NCBI GenBank assembly: GCA_949317995.1
Contig: OX439043.1
Coordinates: 124,001-188,000 of the forward strand
Reading direction: 5' to 3'
Length of the DNA stretch: 64,000 nt
Origin: Acholoe squamosa
Lineage: Eukaryota > Annelida > Polychaeta > Phyllodocida > Polynoidae
In this document: piece after piece, positions 38,212 through 47,895 of the stretch
Numbering within the stretch: position 1 is the first letter of the stretch
How the letters are laid out: the number at the start of each line of letters is the position of its first letter
Translations under genes and position numbers: made by a program
The notes under the pieces: model-generated
Seen by the model: the letters and a program-made list of their open reading frames with translations, nothing else
Database searches by the model: none
Told to the model about the DNA's origin: nothing

Positions 38212-41200
38212 TTAAGATAGTAAACTGTCGGTTTTTAAATATTTGGTTATGGAAGGTGCATTTGATGTTTTAACACGTTTTCTAAACAATTTGCGACTGG
38301 CTTCGATATAATTAATTGGAGCTTCATTTAGGTTTCTTTGCTTAACCTTACATTCGTTGTTCAAATCAATAAATTGAACTACATGCTTAACTTCATCAGA
38401 CAAAGTTATAACATTGGTGTCCCCATTAAAAACAACAGAAACCTTTCTCACGTTCACCCCCCTGCTCACAATGCGCTCCAATGCGTCTTTCAAGGATTTA
38501 ACAGTTACTGAAAATGGGGGCAAACTCCACATCCATTTACATACATGACGTTTGTCATCACGCAATATCTCACAAATGTCTACTAGTGACACAGTTTCAG
38601 TACACAATTCTCTGAGAGAAATAGTTTTAGTGTCCACCACATTGTTTACAGACACCCAACTTTCAATTGAAAATGTTTCTAATACTTCCAAAAATGTTCT
38701 CACTGGTAGGCGAAAAGCAAACACATTTTTTGAATTTGAAACGTATGAATCCTGATTAACCAAATACACCTTTTCATCAGCCTTTTGGTATGAGGGGAGA
38801 AGAAAGGGAGTTGCACGTGTTTGACTTGCATATTCCTTCATGTTCAACAAATAGAAAGAGTTTTCTTGCATTTCTTTAAGACAGTGAATGTTGGACCGCT
38901 TAAAGGAAGACATGTCCGGACCGAACAAGCGATAATTCTCTTTTTTTACAAGTTTCCGGTGAAATTGAAACCTCACTCGGTTCTTTGACCAACCCAAAGA
39001 GATGTAATGAAGGCCTTTTTTAAACAAATCATTAACATACAGCTCCCATAGATCACAACCGGTGCCTGTGTTTTCCCAAGAGTGATCTTCATTTAGCTGA
39101 CTTAGGCGTGATACAGACATTTCGGGGGAAAACATACATGTTGGCGGAAAAGGATCTGGATTGCAATTTAAAGGGTTGGAAATGAAATCCCGCAGCCTTT
39201 CAGCCAATTCGTCAACCATCGGGGACTTAAGAGTAGAAGGTGTAGGAACCGGAATGAAATGATAGTCTTTTTCCTTGCGGTCTATTTCATATGCTTTGTC
39301 ATAAACCTCCATGTACTCTTTTAAATGCTCGGCCATGTACCGCTGTTCTTCTGTGGGACAGTACTTTACTTTTGGTTGTACTCGCCACTCTTTTGGCATT
39401 GCTGTGACGCAGAGCTTAGAAGTTTCCATTTCCGCCAGTGCTAATCTGGTTGCCTTGGCTTCCTTTGACTTTTCATGCTTTTCATGGTATTCCAGACTGT
39501 GGGATAAGCGGTGCCGCTTTGTTAGGCGTGATTTTTGGGCCTTACATTGAGGAGCAGAGAGAAAGGTATCGAGTATGGTAAGTAAGCCTGCCGTTACCTG
39601 AACTGATGAATTCCTGCAAACTTCCATGTACATTGGAGCATTGTGTTTTTCTACTTCCAAGTATTTACACGAGTCTATTGCTCTTTTAGTGGCGATAGTT
39701 TTAGGTCCGGAGCCATCCATGTCACCTAATCTTTCCATGCTAATTAACCAGTCGAGCGGGATGTAACAGGTTCCCGACATTTGGCGTTGGTCTTCTTTCC
39801 TTTTTATTCCTGCTATCTCTTTTCTGGCCCTCTCTGCTACTATGCAGTTCATGTTCTTTTCATCGATTTTATTACACAGTTCTTGTATTTTTCTGTTTTG
39901 TATGTCTTGGTGATGAATTTCCCAGGAAACAAAATCGTGCATGTGTCTTATGAAGCTGAGAAACCCCTCGAAATCTTTACGAAGTAGCAGTTTTATGGAC
40001 ACAAACTGGGAAGCAGTTTTAACAAGTGTAGTGTCTGACTTTTTCCCCGTCATCCCAGAACGGTGCATTTTAATTTTGTATTCAGGGGTTATCGTGTTAC
40101 CTACGTAGTTTTTCTTTCTGATGTTAATTATGGAGGGAAAAACTTTTTCCAATTCTAAAAAACAAGGTTCGGGGTACAAGGCCTCCGTGTTATGCTGTGT
40201 GTTTCCAAAGTTTACTTCATTTGTAAACTCTGTAGCCAAAGAAAACATTTTGTCTATTATATCGTGTACAGTCGTTTTGCTCGGGTCCATGTGAAAGTAT
40301 TTTGCCATGGCAGCAAATGTTGTGCAATCCTCGGGATTGGAAATTAACTGTAAAAATACAGAGTCGGTATCTCCATTCATAACAGCCATTCCCTTTGACG
40401 CAGCCAACTGCGCCAGTTGTCGCGATTGAGACCGACCTGTGTTTGTAATTGCATCACCCACTATTGAATCTATTCTCATACTGGCCCCGTACATAGAGTT
40501 AATTATGACCTTCACGACAAGTTGGTATATCTCGTATATTTGACAGTTTAACCAGTCACCTTTGTTTTTGCTGATATCTCGAAGAGACTTGTAAGTATTA
40601 CGAGCTGTACTCATATCCCGGGAACAAATGTTTAAAATCGATTTGTAATAAGATTCTCGTACAAAATATGCGTCATATTCAACTATTTCATATTTTAAAT
40701 CCGCGTGGCATTTCATAGGATCTCCTTTACCATTTACGCCAGCATCACATTTTTTGTTGATTTTATCACAAGCATGGGTCACGACAGGACGTGCATTTTG
40801 AAGTTTTACTACAATGTAGTCATCTTTTTTTAACCCCAAGCGCACAATGTCTTCCCTTTCGATCATGGATGTCATGCACAAATTATACCCGGCCATTATT
40901 GCCGGGTACTGTCCCTTAAAGTCTAGTGTAACACACGGGGTAAAAAACACCCCAAATACATCTGGTACTGTTGACCCGCCGGGCGGTCTTAGCTGCTTAT
41001 AATCCGAGTGTTTCCACACGTGGTCGACTATCCACAACATTTGGTCTTCCCTGTGATTAGTGGTGTCGGGCGTAAGTAAATTGTCACAGTAACCTAGTTT
41101 GTTTACCACGGAAATCAGTCTCCTTAAACATTCGTTGAGATAGGTTTCCCTTTCAGACAAACCGATGATTCCACTTAGCGTTGAATAAAAAGTATTTAAT

Positions 41201-42318
41201 TTCTTTACCACGATTAGTTGCCATGTTAATATAGCGTCAATCATAGCGTAGGCAGCAAGCTTAACGTTATCTCCGCTTAACCACGTGTTGTACATGTTGT
41301 CATATTGAACCTCAACATCATGAAACTTACCCACCCCCAAGTATTTTTGTGCAGCGGTTTCTAGCTTGCAACACCGTCCATTATCTGCTACAAATTTCAT
41401 AACGTCCACTAAGGTTACCTGATTCATGAGGATGGATTGTATTTTTCGCGCAGAGCTTAAATATTTGCCCTGAGAGGTTGCACGACGTTGGGGGTTTATG
41501 CTAGGATGGTTTCGAATTGTATTGTCGTCTTCGTCCTCGCTCTCTTCATTTTTGTCACTTTCACTTTCAGACCCCTCCTTACATGGAAAAGAAAAGGTTG
41601 AATCTTTCACTTTCTTAAGACAATGTGTTCCGCTTAACCTTTCCCTTGCCTGATGAATCCTCGAAGCCCATACATCATGACCAAATGTTTTGTGGTTGTG
41701 CTTTCTTGTAGGTGGGTCATACCTTATGTAACCTTGATCCCATTTGTAAGAAAAACTATAAGGTAGCATGCATCGACGCTGCTTCTCATTTTCATTTTCA
41801 CCATGGTCCAACAGTTTTTTTGACGGTTTGTACTTGTCTTGTCTTTTGGTTATAAAAGGCAAGTCGAAACAATGACCGTTGAAATATCCTATGAAAGAAC
41901 AACGTAGCTCGCACACGTAATTATTAAACTGTGTTAAAAGTTGTTCCTCGGACGCTACCATACACACGTCGTAAGCTTTGCACAACTCTTTTTCTGTCTC
42001 TTTTACAACACTACCCAATAACTTTTTAATGAGAAAAGTAACATCTCGCCGGAAAGAATTCATGCTTGTGCCGATGTATTCATCCTCTGTTCTACCGGGC
42101 GGCAAACAATAAAACTGTTTATAAGACACGGTAGAAGAGCTGGAGTGATCAAACAAAACAGTGGATATTATTATGATACTGTCATCCTTAAAGTTGTGTG
42201 GCTGATAGTCGGTTTCAATGTCTAACACTAGCCACCTTTTAGCTTCAGATATTTGAACAGTTAAAGGTTTTAAGTAGTTTTCTCGTTCGTCTACATTTTT
42301 TGACAGTACATTTTTTTT
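38212..42318 (-). CDS. Family B DNA polymerase, exonuclease and polymerase domains
   Basis: This is the catalytic part of the replicative DNA polymerase. The frame is open from just after a TGA at 42321-42319, with no ATG before the exonuclease domain. Exo I appears as VLDIET, about 35 codons from the start. Polymerase motif A reads DFKGQYPAIM, motif B INSMYGAS, motif C NGDTDS, and a KKNY element follows, all in canonical order. A lysine/arginine-rich C-terminus follows. The adjacent segment at 42319-43458 is in the same frame and looks like the polymerase N-terminal domain, so the gene is interrupted by a single stop codon. The total would be near 1750 codons, long for a herpesvirus polymerase. 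Confidence 0.93.
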   Translation of the reverse strand, partial: KKNVLSKNVDERENYLKPLTVQISEAKRWLVLDIETDYQPHNFKDDSIIIISTVLFDHSSSSTVSYKQFYCLPPGRTEDEYIGTSMNSFRRDVTFLIKKLLGSVVKETEKELCKAYDVCMVASEEQLLTQFNNYVCELRCSFIGYFNGHCFDLPFITKRQDKYKPSKKLLDHGENENEKQRRCMLPYSFSYKWDQGYIRYDPPTRKHNHKTFGHDVWASRIHQARERLSGTHCLKKVKDSTFSFPCKEGSESESDKNEESEDEDDNTIRNHPSINPQRRATSQGKYLSSARKIQSILMNQVTLVDVMKFVADNGRCCKLETAAQKYLGVGKFHDVEVQYDNMYNTWLSGDNVKLAAYAMIDAILTWQLIVVKKLNTFYSTLSGIIGLSERETYLNECLRRLISVVNKLGYCDNLLTPDTTNHREDQMLWIVDHVWKHSDYKQLRPPGGSTVPDVFGVFFTPCVTLDFKGQYPAIMAGYNLCMTSMIEREDIVRLGLKKDDYIVVKLQNARPVVTHACDKINKKCDAGVNGKGDPMKCHADLKYEIVEYDAYFVRESYYKSILNICSRDMSTARNTYKSLRDISKNKGDWLNCQIYEIYQLVVKVIINSMYGASMRIDSIVGDAITNTGRSQSRQLAQLAASKGMAVMNGDTDSVFLQLISNPEDCTTFAAMAKYFHMDPSKTTVHDIIDKMFSLATEFTNEVNFGNTQHNTEALYPEPCFLELEKVFPSIINIRKKNYVGNTITPEYKIKMHRSGMTGKKSDTTLVKTASQFVSIKLLLRKDFEGFLSFIRHMHDFVSWEIHHQDIQNRKIQELCNKIDEKNMNCIVAERARKEIAGIKRKEDQRQMSGTCYIPLDWLISMERLGDMDGSGPKTIATKRAIDSCKYLEVEKHNAPMYMEVCRNSSVQVTAGLLTILDTFLSAPQCKAQKSRLTKRHRLSHSLEYHEKHEKSKEAKATRLALAEMETSKLCVTAMPKEWRVQPKVKYCPTEEQRYMAEHLKEYMEVYDKAYEIDRKEKDYHFIPVPTPSTLKSPMVDELAERLRDFISNPLNCNPDPFPPTCMFSPEMSVSRLSQLNEDHSWENTGTGCDLWELYVNDLFKKGLHYISLGWSKNRVRFQFHRKLVKKENYRLFGPDMSSFKRSNIHCLKEMQENSFYLLNMKEYASQTRATPFLLPSYQKADEKVYLVNQDSYVSNSKNVFAFRLPVRTFLEVLETFSIESWVSVNNVVDTKTISLRELCTETVSLVDICEILRDDKRHVCKWMWSLPPFSVTVKSLKDALERIVSRGVNVRKVSVVFNGDTNVITLSDEVKHVVQFIDLNNECKVKQRNLNEAPINYIEASRKLFRKRVKTSNAPSITKYLKTDSLLS

Positions 42319-42321
42319 TCA
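42319..42321 (-). other. In-frame TGA between polymerase segments
   Basis: The stop is followed by a run of nine A residues on the coding strand. The flanks on both sides contain TGTACTG. An indel in the A run would not remove the stop, since both sides are already in the same frame. Confidence 0.9.
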
Positions 42322-43458
42322 GTACAATTTTAATGCAGCTTTAACTCTGTATGCAATGTGGAGAGTTTCATAAAAAACCAATTCCACAGCCTCACTTAAT
42401 GGTATATTGCCAATCAAGCATGCCTCGTCTTTTTTGTATCCCCCCTTGTCTTTAACATGGCTTTTTAATGCTAGATATTCTTCTCTGTATCCACCGTCTA
42501 TATTAACAACGTTGTCCTGTGACGTGTTTTGATGACTTTTTAGTACCCATGAAAAAATGTTATGAAGAAAAGCCTTTTTAATCTCATACCATGTCCATGT
42601 TGAAGCTGAAAAGGCACAAAATAATTTCTTTGCTTTGAAAATATGTTTGCAAATAACTTTTTTTGTTGGAACAGATGCATATTCTGTTACAATAGGGTAC
42701 AAGTACCGGTCCATTATTTCATCATAAAACTTGCTTCGCTCATCGACAGACTGGTATGGAAAGTCAATATTCTCCATGTTATCAAAAATAATGTCATTAT
42801 GATGTACATAGGCTTCATAGTAATTACACATGTTTTTTACCATAATGGGCTGTGCAGTTCGAAGACGCCCCACGATTTGAGCACGTTTTGCATTAAACCA
42901 TCTAGTTTGTGGAGTCAAAGCCTCATCGTGCATTGTTGTTATGTCGATACAGTGCATTTCGGGTGTAGTTATTAGTTTTAGAGTTTCCTTTATTTTTCTT
43001 ACACTAACATTGTTGCTTGTGTATAATTTCAACATCAACGTAGGACCTTTACAAGCTCCCTTACAGGGTGGCTTATACACGAGTTTCATGTCCTTTATCT
43101 CCAGTAATTCTAGGCTATGAAATTTTCTGAGCATTGCCTGTCTTTCTGTGGTGTATAACCATTTTTTGGGTCGAGACGTCTTAAACATTAGATACATGGC
43201 TTTACGAACTCCATAAACACGTAGGAAACATCGTTTTCCCGTATCATCAGCAAAATCATGACATGTAAGGACGATGGGTTGTATAAAATCTTTGGGGCTC
43301 GTTGAGAGATGTCCGTCCAGCTTGCAGCATTTATCACCCACCTCTGAAGGCATGTCATGCTCTTTTAAATTGCGGTCCGAATAATGATTTGTGTACGTCC
43401 ACCATTTGTTTTGAAAATCAAGCATGGTTGTATTGTCACTTCTGCTTTTTACCTCCAT
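42319..43458 (-). CDS. DNA polymerase N-terminal segment, ends at in-frame TGA
   Basis: This 379-residue ORF starts at an ATG at 43458 and ends in a TGA at 42321-42319. It lies directly upstream of the exonuclease domain in the same frame. Its content (a beta-strand region FLRVYGVRKAMYLMFK, and a later RWFNAKRAQIVGRLR segment) resembles the N-terminal domain that precedes the exonuclease in family B polymerases. It is therefore read as the first part of the polymerase rather than a separate gene. Whether the stop is read through, is a mutation, or is an assembly error cannot be decided here. It is divergent from the capsid candidate, about 400 bases between ATGs. Confidence 0.8.
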   Translation of the reverse strand: MEVKSRSDNTTMLDFQNKWWTYTNHYSDRNLKEHDMPSEVGDKCCKLDGHLSTSPKDFIQPIVLTCHDFADDTGKRCFLRVYGVRKAMYLMFKTSRPKKWLYTTERQAMLRKFHSLELLEIKDMKLVYKPPCKGACKGPTLMLKLYTSNNVSVRKIKETLKLITTPEMHCIDITTMHDEALTPQTRWFNAKRAQIVGRLRTAQPIMVKNMCNYYEAYVHHNDIIFDNMENIDFPYQSVDERSKFYDEIMDRYLYPIVTEYASVPTKKVICKHIFKAKKLFCAFSASTWTWYEIKKAFLHNIFSWVLKSHQNTSQDNVVNIDGGYREEYLALKSHVKDKGGYKKDEACLIGNIPLSEAVELVFYETLHIAYRVKAALKLY

Positions 43459-43858
43459 TTTTTACTCCTTAAACAAACACTACTTTAACAGTTTTAAGGT
43501 AAAATCAAATGTGAACTGTATCCCTCTTAAATTGTGTTCTGGTTCTTCGAGTCAATCTCCAAACATTTACAGGCTTCTACTAAGACTGTACCTTCACTCT
43601 CCACCGCAACCGATGCATAAGTGAATGTCTGTTTTCTATGTGTGAGTTTTAACACCCTGAATCGGTTGTCTGGTACAGAGTGAGTATGTTGTTTACCATG
43701 AACACTGGTACCCGTTTTCACATAGAAAAAAATACATATTACATGTATTGTAACAAAGAACAGTTCTGTCTATATACGCAGTAGGTAGGAGGAGGCGTAC
43801 CTTACTTTTGCTTTGCACATTTTTGACTTTTTGTTAAAAACGAAACATATAAGCGATC
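43459..43858. other. Divergent promoter region between polymerase and capsid genes
   Basis: A TATATAC at 43771 lies 88 bases before the capsid-gene ATG. A minus-strand frame at 43527-43721 has protein-like composition but no ATG and is not called as a gene. No other feature is seen. Confidence 0.5.
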
Positions 43859-44206
43859 ATGGCAGTTTCTGTACCAATGGGAAGTCCCTATATGACACAC
43901 CAAAGCGGACTTAACTTGAAATTTTTACCGAGAAAAGGCAATTCGGCTTCCCATTTACTTCAACGCTGTTTGGCACAAAAAATAGTTAATTACTTTAAAA
44001 CTGATTCCATGGGTAATTACAAGGCGATATTAAAAGCTAAAGATGTATGCAACGACATCGTGTCCGTGTTTTTAGGCGACGACCGATCAATTATATCTTC
44101 TTCACTAGGGCAAGCCTTTAACCTATCGATGATGCATAACCTACATGTTAATAGGTTATATGATCAACTGGAAGTAATGACAACAAACCCTGCACCGGTT
44201 TCATGA
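43859..44206 (+). CDS. Probable major capsid protein, N-terminal segment ending at in-frame TGA
   Basis: This 115-residue ORF starts at an ATG in ATCATGG context and ends in a TGA at 44204-44206. The same frame then stays open from 44207 to 47479. Its composition is that of folded protein. The next possible start in the downstream part is a GTG, and the first ATG there comes only after about 45 further codons, so this segment is most simply the N-terminus of the large protein. The function is taken from the downstream part. Confidence 0.65.
   Translation: MAVSVPMGSPYMTHQSGLNLKFLPRKGNSASHLLQRCLAQKIVNYFKTDSMGNYKAILKAKDVCNDIVSVFLGDDRSIISSSLGQAFNLSMMHNLHVNRLYDQLEVMTTNPAPVS
44204..44206 (+). other. 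In-frame TGA inside probable major capsid gene
   Basis: A TGA followed by AAA divides an otherwise open frame of about 1207 codons. The codons after it read on as plausible protein without interruption. The context resembles the polymerase interruption (TGA followed by A-rich codons). Confidence 0.85.
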
Positions 44207-47200
44207 AAAACAACAAGACCGGATATTGCTTCTACCTTCCATCTCGAACGTGACTATGTGCAAACAGACAGATCGGCAAGAGTGAACATTCCAGCAGCTA
44301 CAGTGGACGCTGTTGAAAGACTAAGGTCAAAATATGCTACTTTTGATGTTGTTGGTGGATCAGAAAGCGAAGCTGTTAAAAATTATGAAATGATGGAACA
44401 ACAAGCAGAAAGTGAAGCACGGTGTTATCTCCAGGAACTTGAAGAAACAATAAAACCACCCATGTTTGCATTAAAAAGTTCGCATGAAAAGGGAGTGATT
44501 GACCAAGCAGTCGTTACCTTATTGGAAACATCTATTCCATACTCTTTGGCCAGAGTATATGAACGTTTTGCCACATCTGCCGCGGAAGGATCCACGCCAG
44601 GTGACTGGGAAAACAACTTACTCCTGCAACAAACCCTAGCCAGGGAGTATGCCAAAGACACTTGTCGTGTAGCCTTTTGTCTAGGTCGTTCTCCCGCAAC
44701 ATTTCTCCCAAACCTTATAGATGCGGGACTTAAGGCGGTAAACAATATAACTCAAAACGATAGCCAAGCTATGATATACGATGTGAACAATCATGCATTT
44801 TTTGATTTAAAAGGCACTATACATCTCAGCATGCAGGCATACAATTTTATTACCACCCATCCCACGGTAAGCAAAACACTTAGACCATGTCGGTTAGTGG
44901 ACGTTAAAAGTGTGTATTATAAACCCCGAGGAGCATTTTTAGAGGATCCTTCGCAATGCACTGCTAAAATGTATCCAAAAGAGGAACATGACATGAATAG
45001 CTCTGCCCTGGAGGAACTGATAAAAAGTGTTAAAGATGGCACTTTTCCAAAACAAGGAAAGCAAGGTAAAGGTTTCTTAAAAATAGCAGAAGCAGGAAAG
45101 GAGCTGATAGCCGGAAACAAGGTTGAAGACGGTAAGGCTAGAACGTCTAACAGGGACAGGTACAAATTGTGTACCTATGATGTAAATGCCGATAATCTTT
45201 ATGTTTTGCATGGTAACGAAGCCTACATTGTAGATCACACACGTGAATATAGTCACATAAGTGACATACCGGATCATTATGGTCGCACTCCCTCATTGGT
45301 GTCTGTCAAGCATAACCTACTTAGAATAACTTTGGGTGACATAGATGAAAGTCATGAGCAAATGAATAAGTGGATTTCAACGGTTGTTTCAGGTGGTGAC
45401 AAAACTTCCGCATCTAGCAGTGTGGAGCCACGCAACCTTTTTTCAGTTAAGCCCGTGCACATGTATACTCCTGGTCTTTCACCGCAGCGTTTAACATTCG
45501 GTCTTAATGAACTGAAAACTGCTTTCATGGATCCTGCCTTGTACGATGCTACGGACCTACAAACGGCCCTAAATGACAATCTTAAAGTGTATGCCGGTAT
45601 TGACTCACCAGACTTAGCCTATATGAAAACACTCTTTGTTGAAAAACTGTCAACTGCTCATATGAGGAACGATCTTTTTAAGACATACTTTAGAAACCGT
45701 ACTGCAACAGGCGATGATTATGAACAGGGACAAACTGTATTGCGCAAGCTTAAAATGATAGAGCTACACCCATTTTTCAACGTGTGCACGAATGAAAACA
45801 ATATAAACGGTAAAAAATCATTTAAACTTGAACCCCGAAATACTTACATGGCCGTTCCTCCATTTGTTATGAGTACACATGTAATGAAACTTCGAGGTCA
45901 GTTTATGTTGGCAAGTGGGGCATCTGAAAAAGAAGTTAATATTTTAAACACGGAATTGGCAAATGCCGAACCTTTGCCTCGTGCACAATATGACAGAGAC
46001 GACGCTGACCTCCCAGATTATGTTAAAAATATTGCAAAAAAACTGGCAAATATATTTAAAACTACTTTTGCCAGGTCGGGTCACAACGCTGAACATTTAA
46101 ATGTTTTATTTGCTGATTTTTTGGACACCGCAAATTACTGGCCCGTTTGCAAGAACATTGTTATACCCATATTAGCGAACGGAGTAATGACAAACACAAA
46201 TAACATTGGTGCATCTTCAGACAGCTTTTTAATAAGTGAAAGTAGAAGCTCAGTCAGAGGATTTGAAGAGGATGGGTCGTTTGCAGGTGACGTGGTAATG
46301 AATGGCAACATCGCTATTATATTAAATGAAAGTTGGCCACCTGTGCTCAAGGCTGCAGCCCTCATGATGCAGTTTTGCCTGTTAACGCCAAAAGCTATTT
46401 CGGCTTCAATAATGGCTGGTTGTCATCCAGGCTTTGCAGTGGACTATATTCGTCATGATAAAATGTATTCAGAACAAGCTATTTTTACTCTTGTTGGCTC
46501 GCATGAAATGATTCTTTCAAATGGCCATGTGCGAGAAATAGAAACTGGTGACGGTGCAATTGATATAGATGCCAAGACAACCACCATGACAACACGAAAC
46601 ACTTTGGGGGCCGGTGCCCTTTTGGTACAGACAGCTTATCCGAATGAAACTGCCATCCCTCAAGCACAATACGTTACAGGAAAGCCCGTAATTAGTCGTG
46701 ATGGAATAACCAGAAGTCGATATTATTCTTTACAAAACGCACTTCATCAAAATAAAACACTAGACAAAGTAGACAAAGATGTTATTCTTCAACAACTAGG
46801 CATACCTACCAGAAACACTAAACGCAAAAAATCAGAAAACATACACGAGTTTATACCCTTGTTACGTCCAGTGGGCGAGCCAAATGAAAAGATACAACCT
46901 GTTTTAGGCATAGAAAGAACTGCATGCATTCCCCTCACAGGATCCAAAAACTCAGCATGGGAGAGATTTTACAGAAGCCAAGAAATATCTGTGAATACAT
47001 ACGCCAGTGAACTCGGAAGCTTATATTCCATGCGGTACACTCTTGATAAAACCCCCTTATTGCCGCATTCCCGTGCTCATGTTTTGCACACTACCAACAA
47101 GTATCAACACAGCAACCCTGAGCCACCATGTTCTACAACAGCTGTACTAGAACAACTCTATGACATGTGGAACACCCAGGGTATACTGTCACCCCATGAA

Positions 47201-47479
47201 AAATCTGTATACACGATGAATTCACTTAAGAATTTTAATACAAAGGACATGGTATTTAAAACACAGGTAGTTGATTATTGTACTCCAGACAGACCTGTTT
47301 TAGGAATGTTAGATGTTCCTGCAGCTATGGGCTTTACTGTGCCATACACACAAACCACTGACTCATCATTGTTTAAAACTGGGAAAAAGGTTCCCTATAA
47401 TGACAGTGGTCTTACAATGATGTTAAAGGGACCTAACGATTATTACATTTTGTCACCCTATACCATGCCACCGAATTAA
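44207..47479 (+). CDS. Probable major capsid protein, main segment, about 1090 codons
   Basis: This long open frame directly follows the TGA. The protein is soluble, with no signal or membrane segment and mixed alpha/beta composition throughout. Its size with the N-terminal segment (about 1200 residues) is close to that of herpesvirus major capsid proteins (about 1300-1400). It lies next to the DNA polymerase gene. I see no diagnostic short motif, because capsid proteins of this order have almost none, so the assignment is by size, composition and context. A large tegument protein is the alternative. The TAA stop overlaps an AATAAA at 47478, and the retrotransposon begins ten bases further on. 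Confidence 0.6.
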   Translation, partial: KTTRPDIASTFHLERDYVQTDRSARVNIPAATVDAVERLRSKYATFDVVGGSESEAVKNYEMMEQQAESEARCYLQELEETIKPPMFALKSSHEKGVIDQAVVTLLETSIPYSLARVYERFATSAAEGSTPGDWENNLLLQQTLAREYAKDTCRVAFCLGRSPATFLPNLIDAGLKAVNNITQNDSQAMIYDVNNHAFFDLKGTIHLSMQAYNFITTHPTVSKTLRPCRLVDVKSVYYKPRGAFLEDPSQCTAKMYPKEEHDMNSSALEELIKSVKDGTFPKQGKQGKGFLKIAEAGKELIAGNKVEDGKARTSNRDRYKLCTYDVNADNLYVLHGNEAYIVDHTREYSHISDIPDHYGRTPSLVSVKHNLLRITLGDIDESHEQMNKWISTVVSGGDKTSASSSVEPRNLFSVKPVHMYTPGLSPQRLTFGLNELKTAFMDPALYDATDLQTALNDNLKVYAGIDSPDLAYMKTLFVEKLSTAHMRNDLFKTYFRNRTATGDDYEQGQTVLRKLKMIELHPFFNVCTNENNINGKKSFKLEPRNTYMAVPPFVMSTHVMKLRGQFMLASGASEKEVNILNTELANAEPLPRAQYDRDDADLPDYVKNIAKKLANIFKTTFARSGHNAEHLNVLFADFLDTANYWPVCKNIVIPILANGVMTNTNNIGASSDSFLISESRSSVRGFEEDGSFAGDVVMNGNIAIILNESWPPVLKAAALMMQFCLLTPKAISASIMAGCHPGFAVDYIRHDKMYSEQAIFTLVGSHEMILSNGHVREIETGDGAIDIDAKTTTMTTRNTLGAGALLVQTAYPNETAIPQAQYVTGKPVISRDGITRSRYYSLQNALHQNKTLDKVDKDVILQQLGIPTRNTKRKKSENIHEFIPLLRPVGEPNEKIQPVLGIERTACIPLTGSKNSAWERFYRSQEISVNTYASELGSLYSMRYTLDKTPLLPHSRAHVLHTTNKYQHSNPEPPCSTTAVLEQLYDMWNTQGILSPHEKSVYTMNSLKNFNTKDMVFKTQVVDYCTPDRPVLGMLDVPAAMGFTVPYTQTTDSSLFKTGKKVPYNDSGLTMMLKGPNDYYILSPYTMPPN

Positions 47480-47483
47480 TAAA
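47478..47483 (+). terminator. Polyadenylation signal AATAAA of capsid gene
   Basis: The signal overlaps the stop codon and lies six bases before the retrotransposon. The cleavage site would therefore now fall inside the element. Confidence 0.55.
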
Positions 47484-47484
47484 A

Positions 47485-47488
47485 AATG
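47485..47488 (+). repeat. Target site duplication AATG, left copy
   Basis: AATG precedes the left LTR and recurs at 59273-59276 after the right LTR. If the final A of the LTR is counted in the duplication, it is five bases (AAATG). Confidence 0.75.
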
Positions 47489-47852
47489 TGTAGGGGCCGG
47501 CATCATTGTATATATATTAGTGCCGTTCATCCGAGAGACGTGTTCGTGTGGTGCTTGTTCCTTCTATGCTAGCTAGGTGTCGCTTTGCGATACCTCGTTG
47601 GTACAAGAGGGGGCAGCACCACGCCTCGCGTCCAGCTCCTACTAAGGAGCCGGACGAGCGGCAGAAGGGGACTGGACATGGTCCAGTCCAGACGCTAATA
47701 CTTTGTCATCAGAGAGATTGAATAAAGTCCTACCCGAGAGGTAGGGGTTTCTGGGGCTTTGCCCAACCCGAACTACTCGTGTTGTGTTGGTACATCTAGT
47801 GGTAAGCGAGCCAAAGAGCCACCCAACATATAAGTCAATACGAACCATTACA
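47489..47852 (+). repeat. Left LTR, 364 bases
   Basis: Begins TGTAGGGGCC and ends CCATTACA. It contains a TA-rich stretch near 47508 and an AATAAA at 47721-47726 followed by a short hairpin (CCTACC...GGTAGG), suggesting the promoter and polyadenylation parts. By reading it is identical to the right LTR. Confidence 0.95.
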
Positions 47853-47853
47853 C

Positions 47854-47871
47854 TGGTGCCGTGACCAGTCG
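47854..47871 (+). other. Primer binding site
   Basis: TGGTGCCGTGACCAGTCG follows the left LTR after one base. It starts with TGG, as expected for pairing with the CCA end of a tRNA. The tRNA cannot be named from sequence alone. Confidence 0.7.
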
Positions 47872-47895
47872 GTTCGGGGGTGGTGCGCGGCCACA

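Noticed and set aside
42240-42330. A short intron removing the polymerase TGA
   Set aside because: GT and AG pairs exist, but there is no pyrimidine tract or good donor consensus, unlike the clear introns elsewhere in the window.
44150-44260. A short intron removing the capsid-gene TGA
   Set aside because: A possible GTAATG donor has no matching acceptor with a pyrimidine tract, and the intron would be only about 50 bases.
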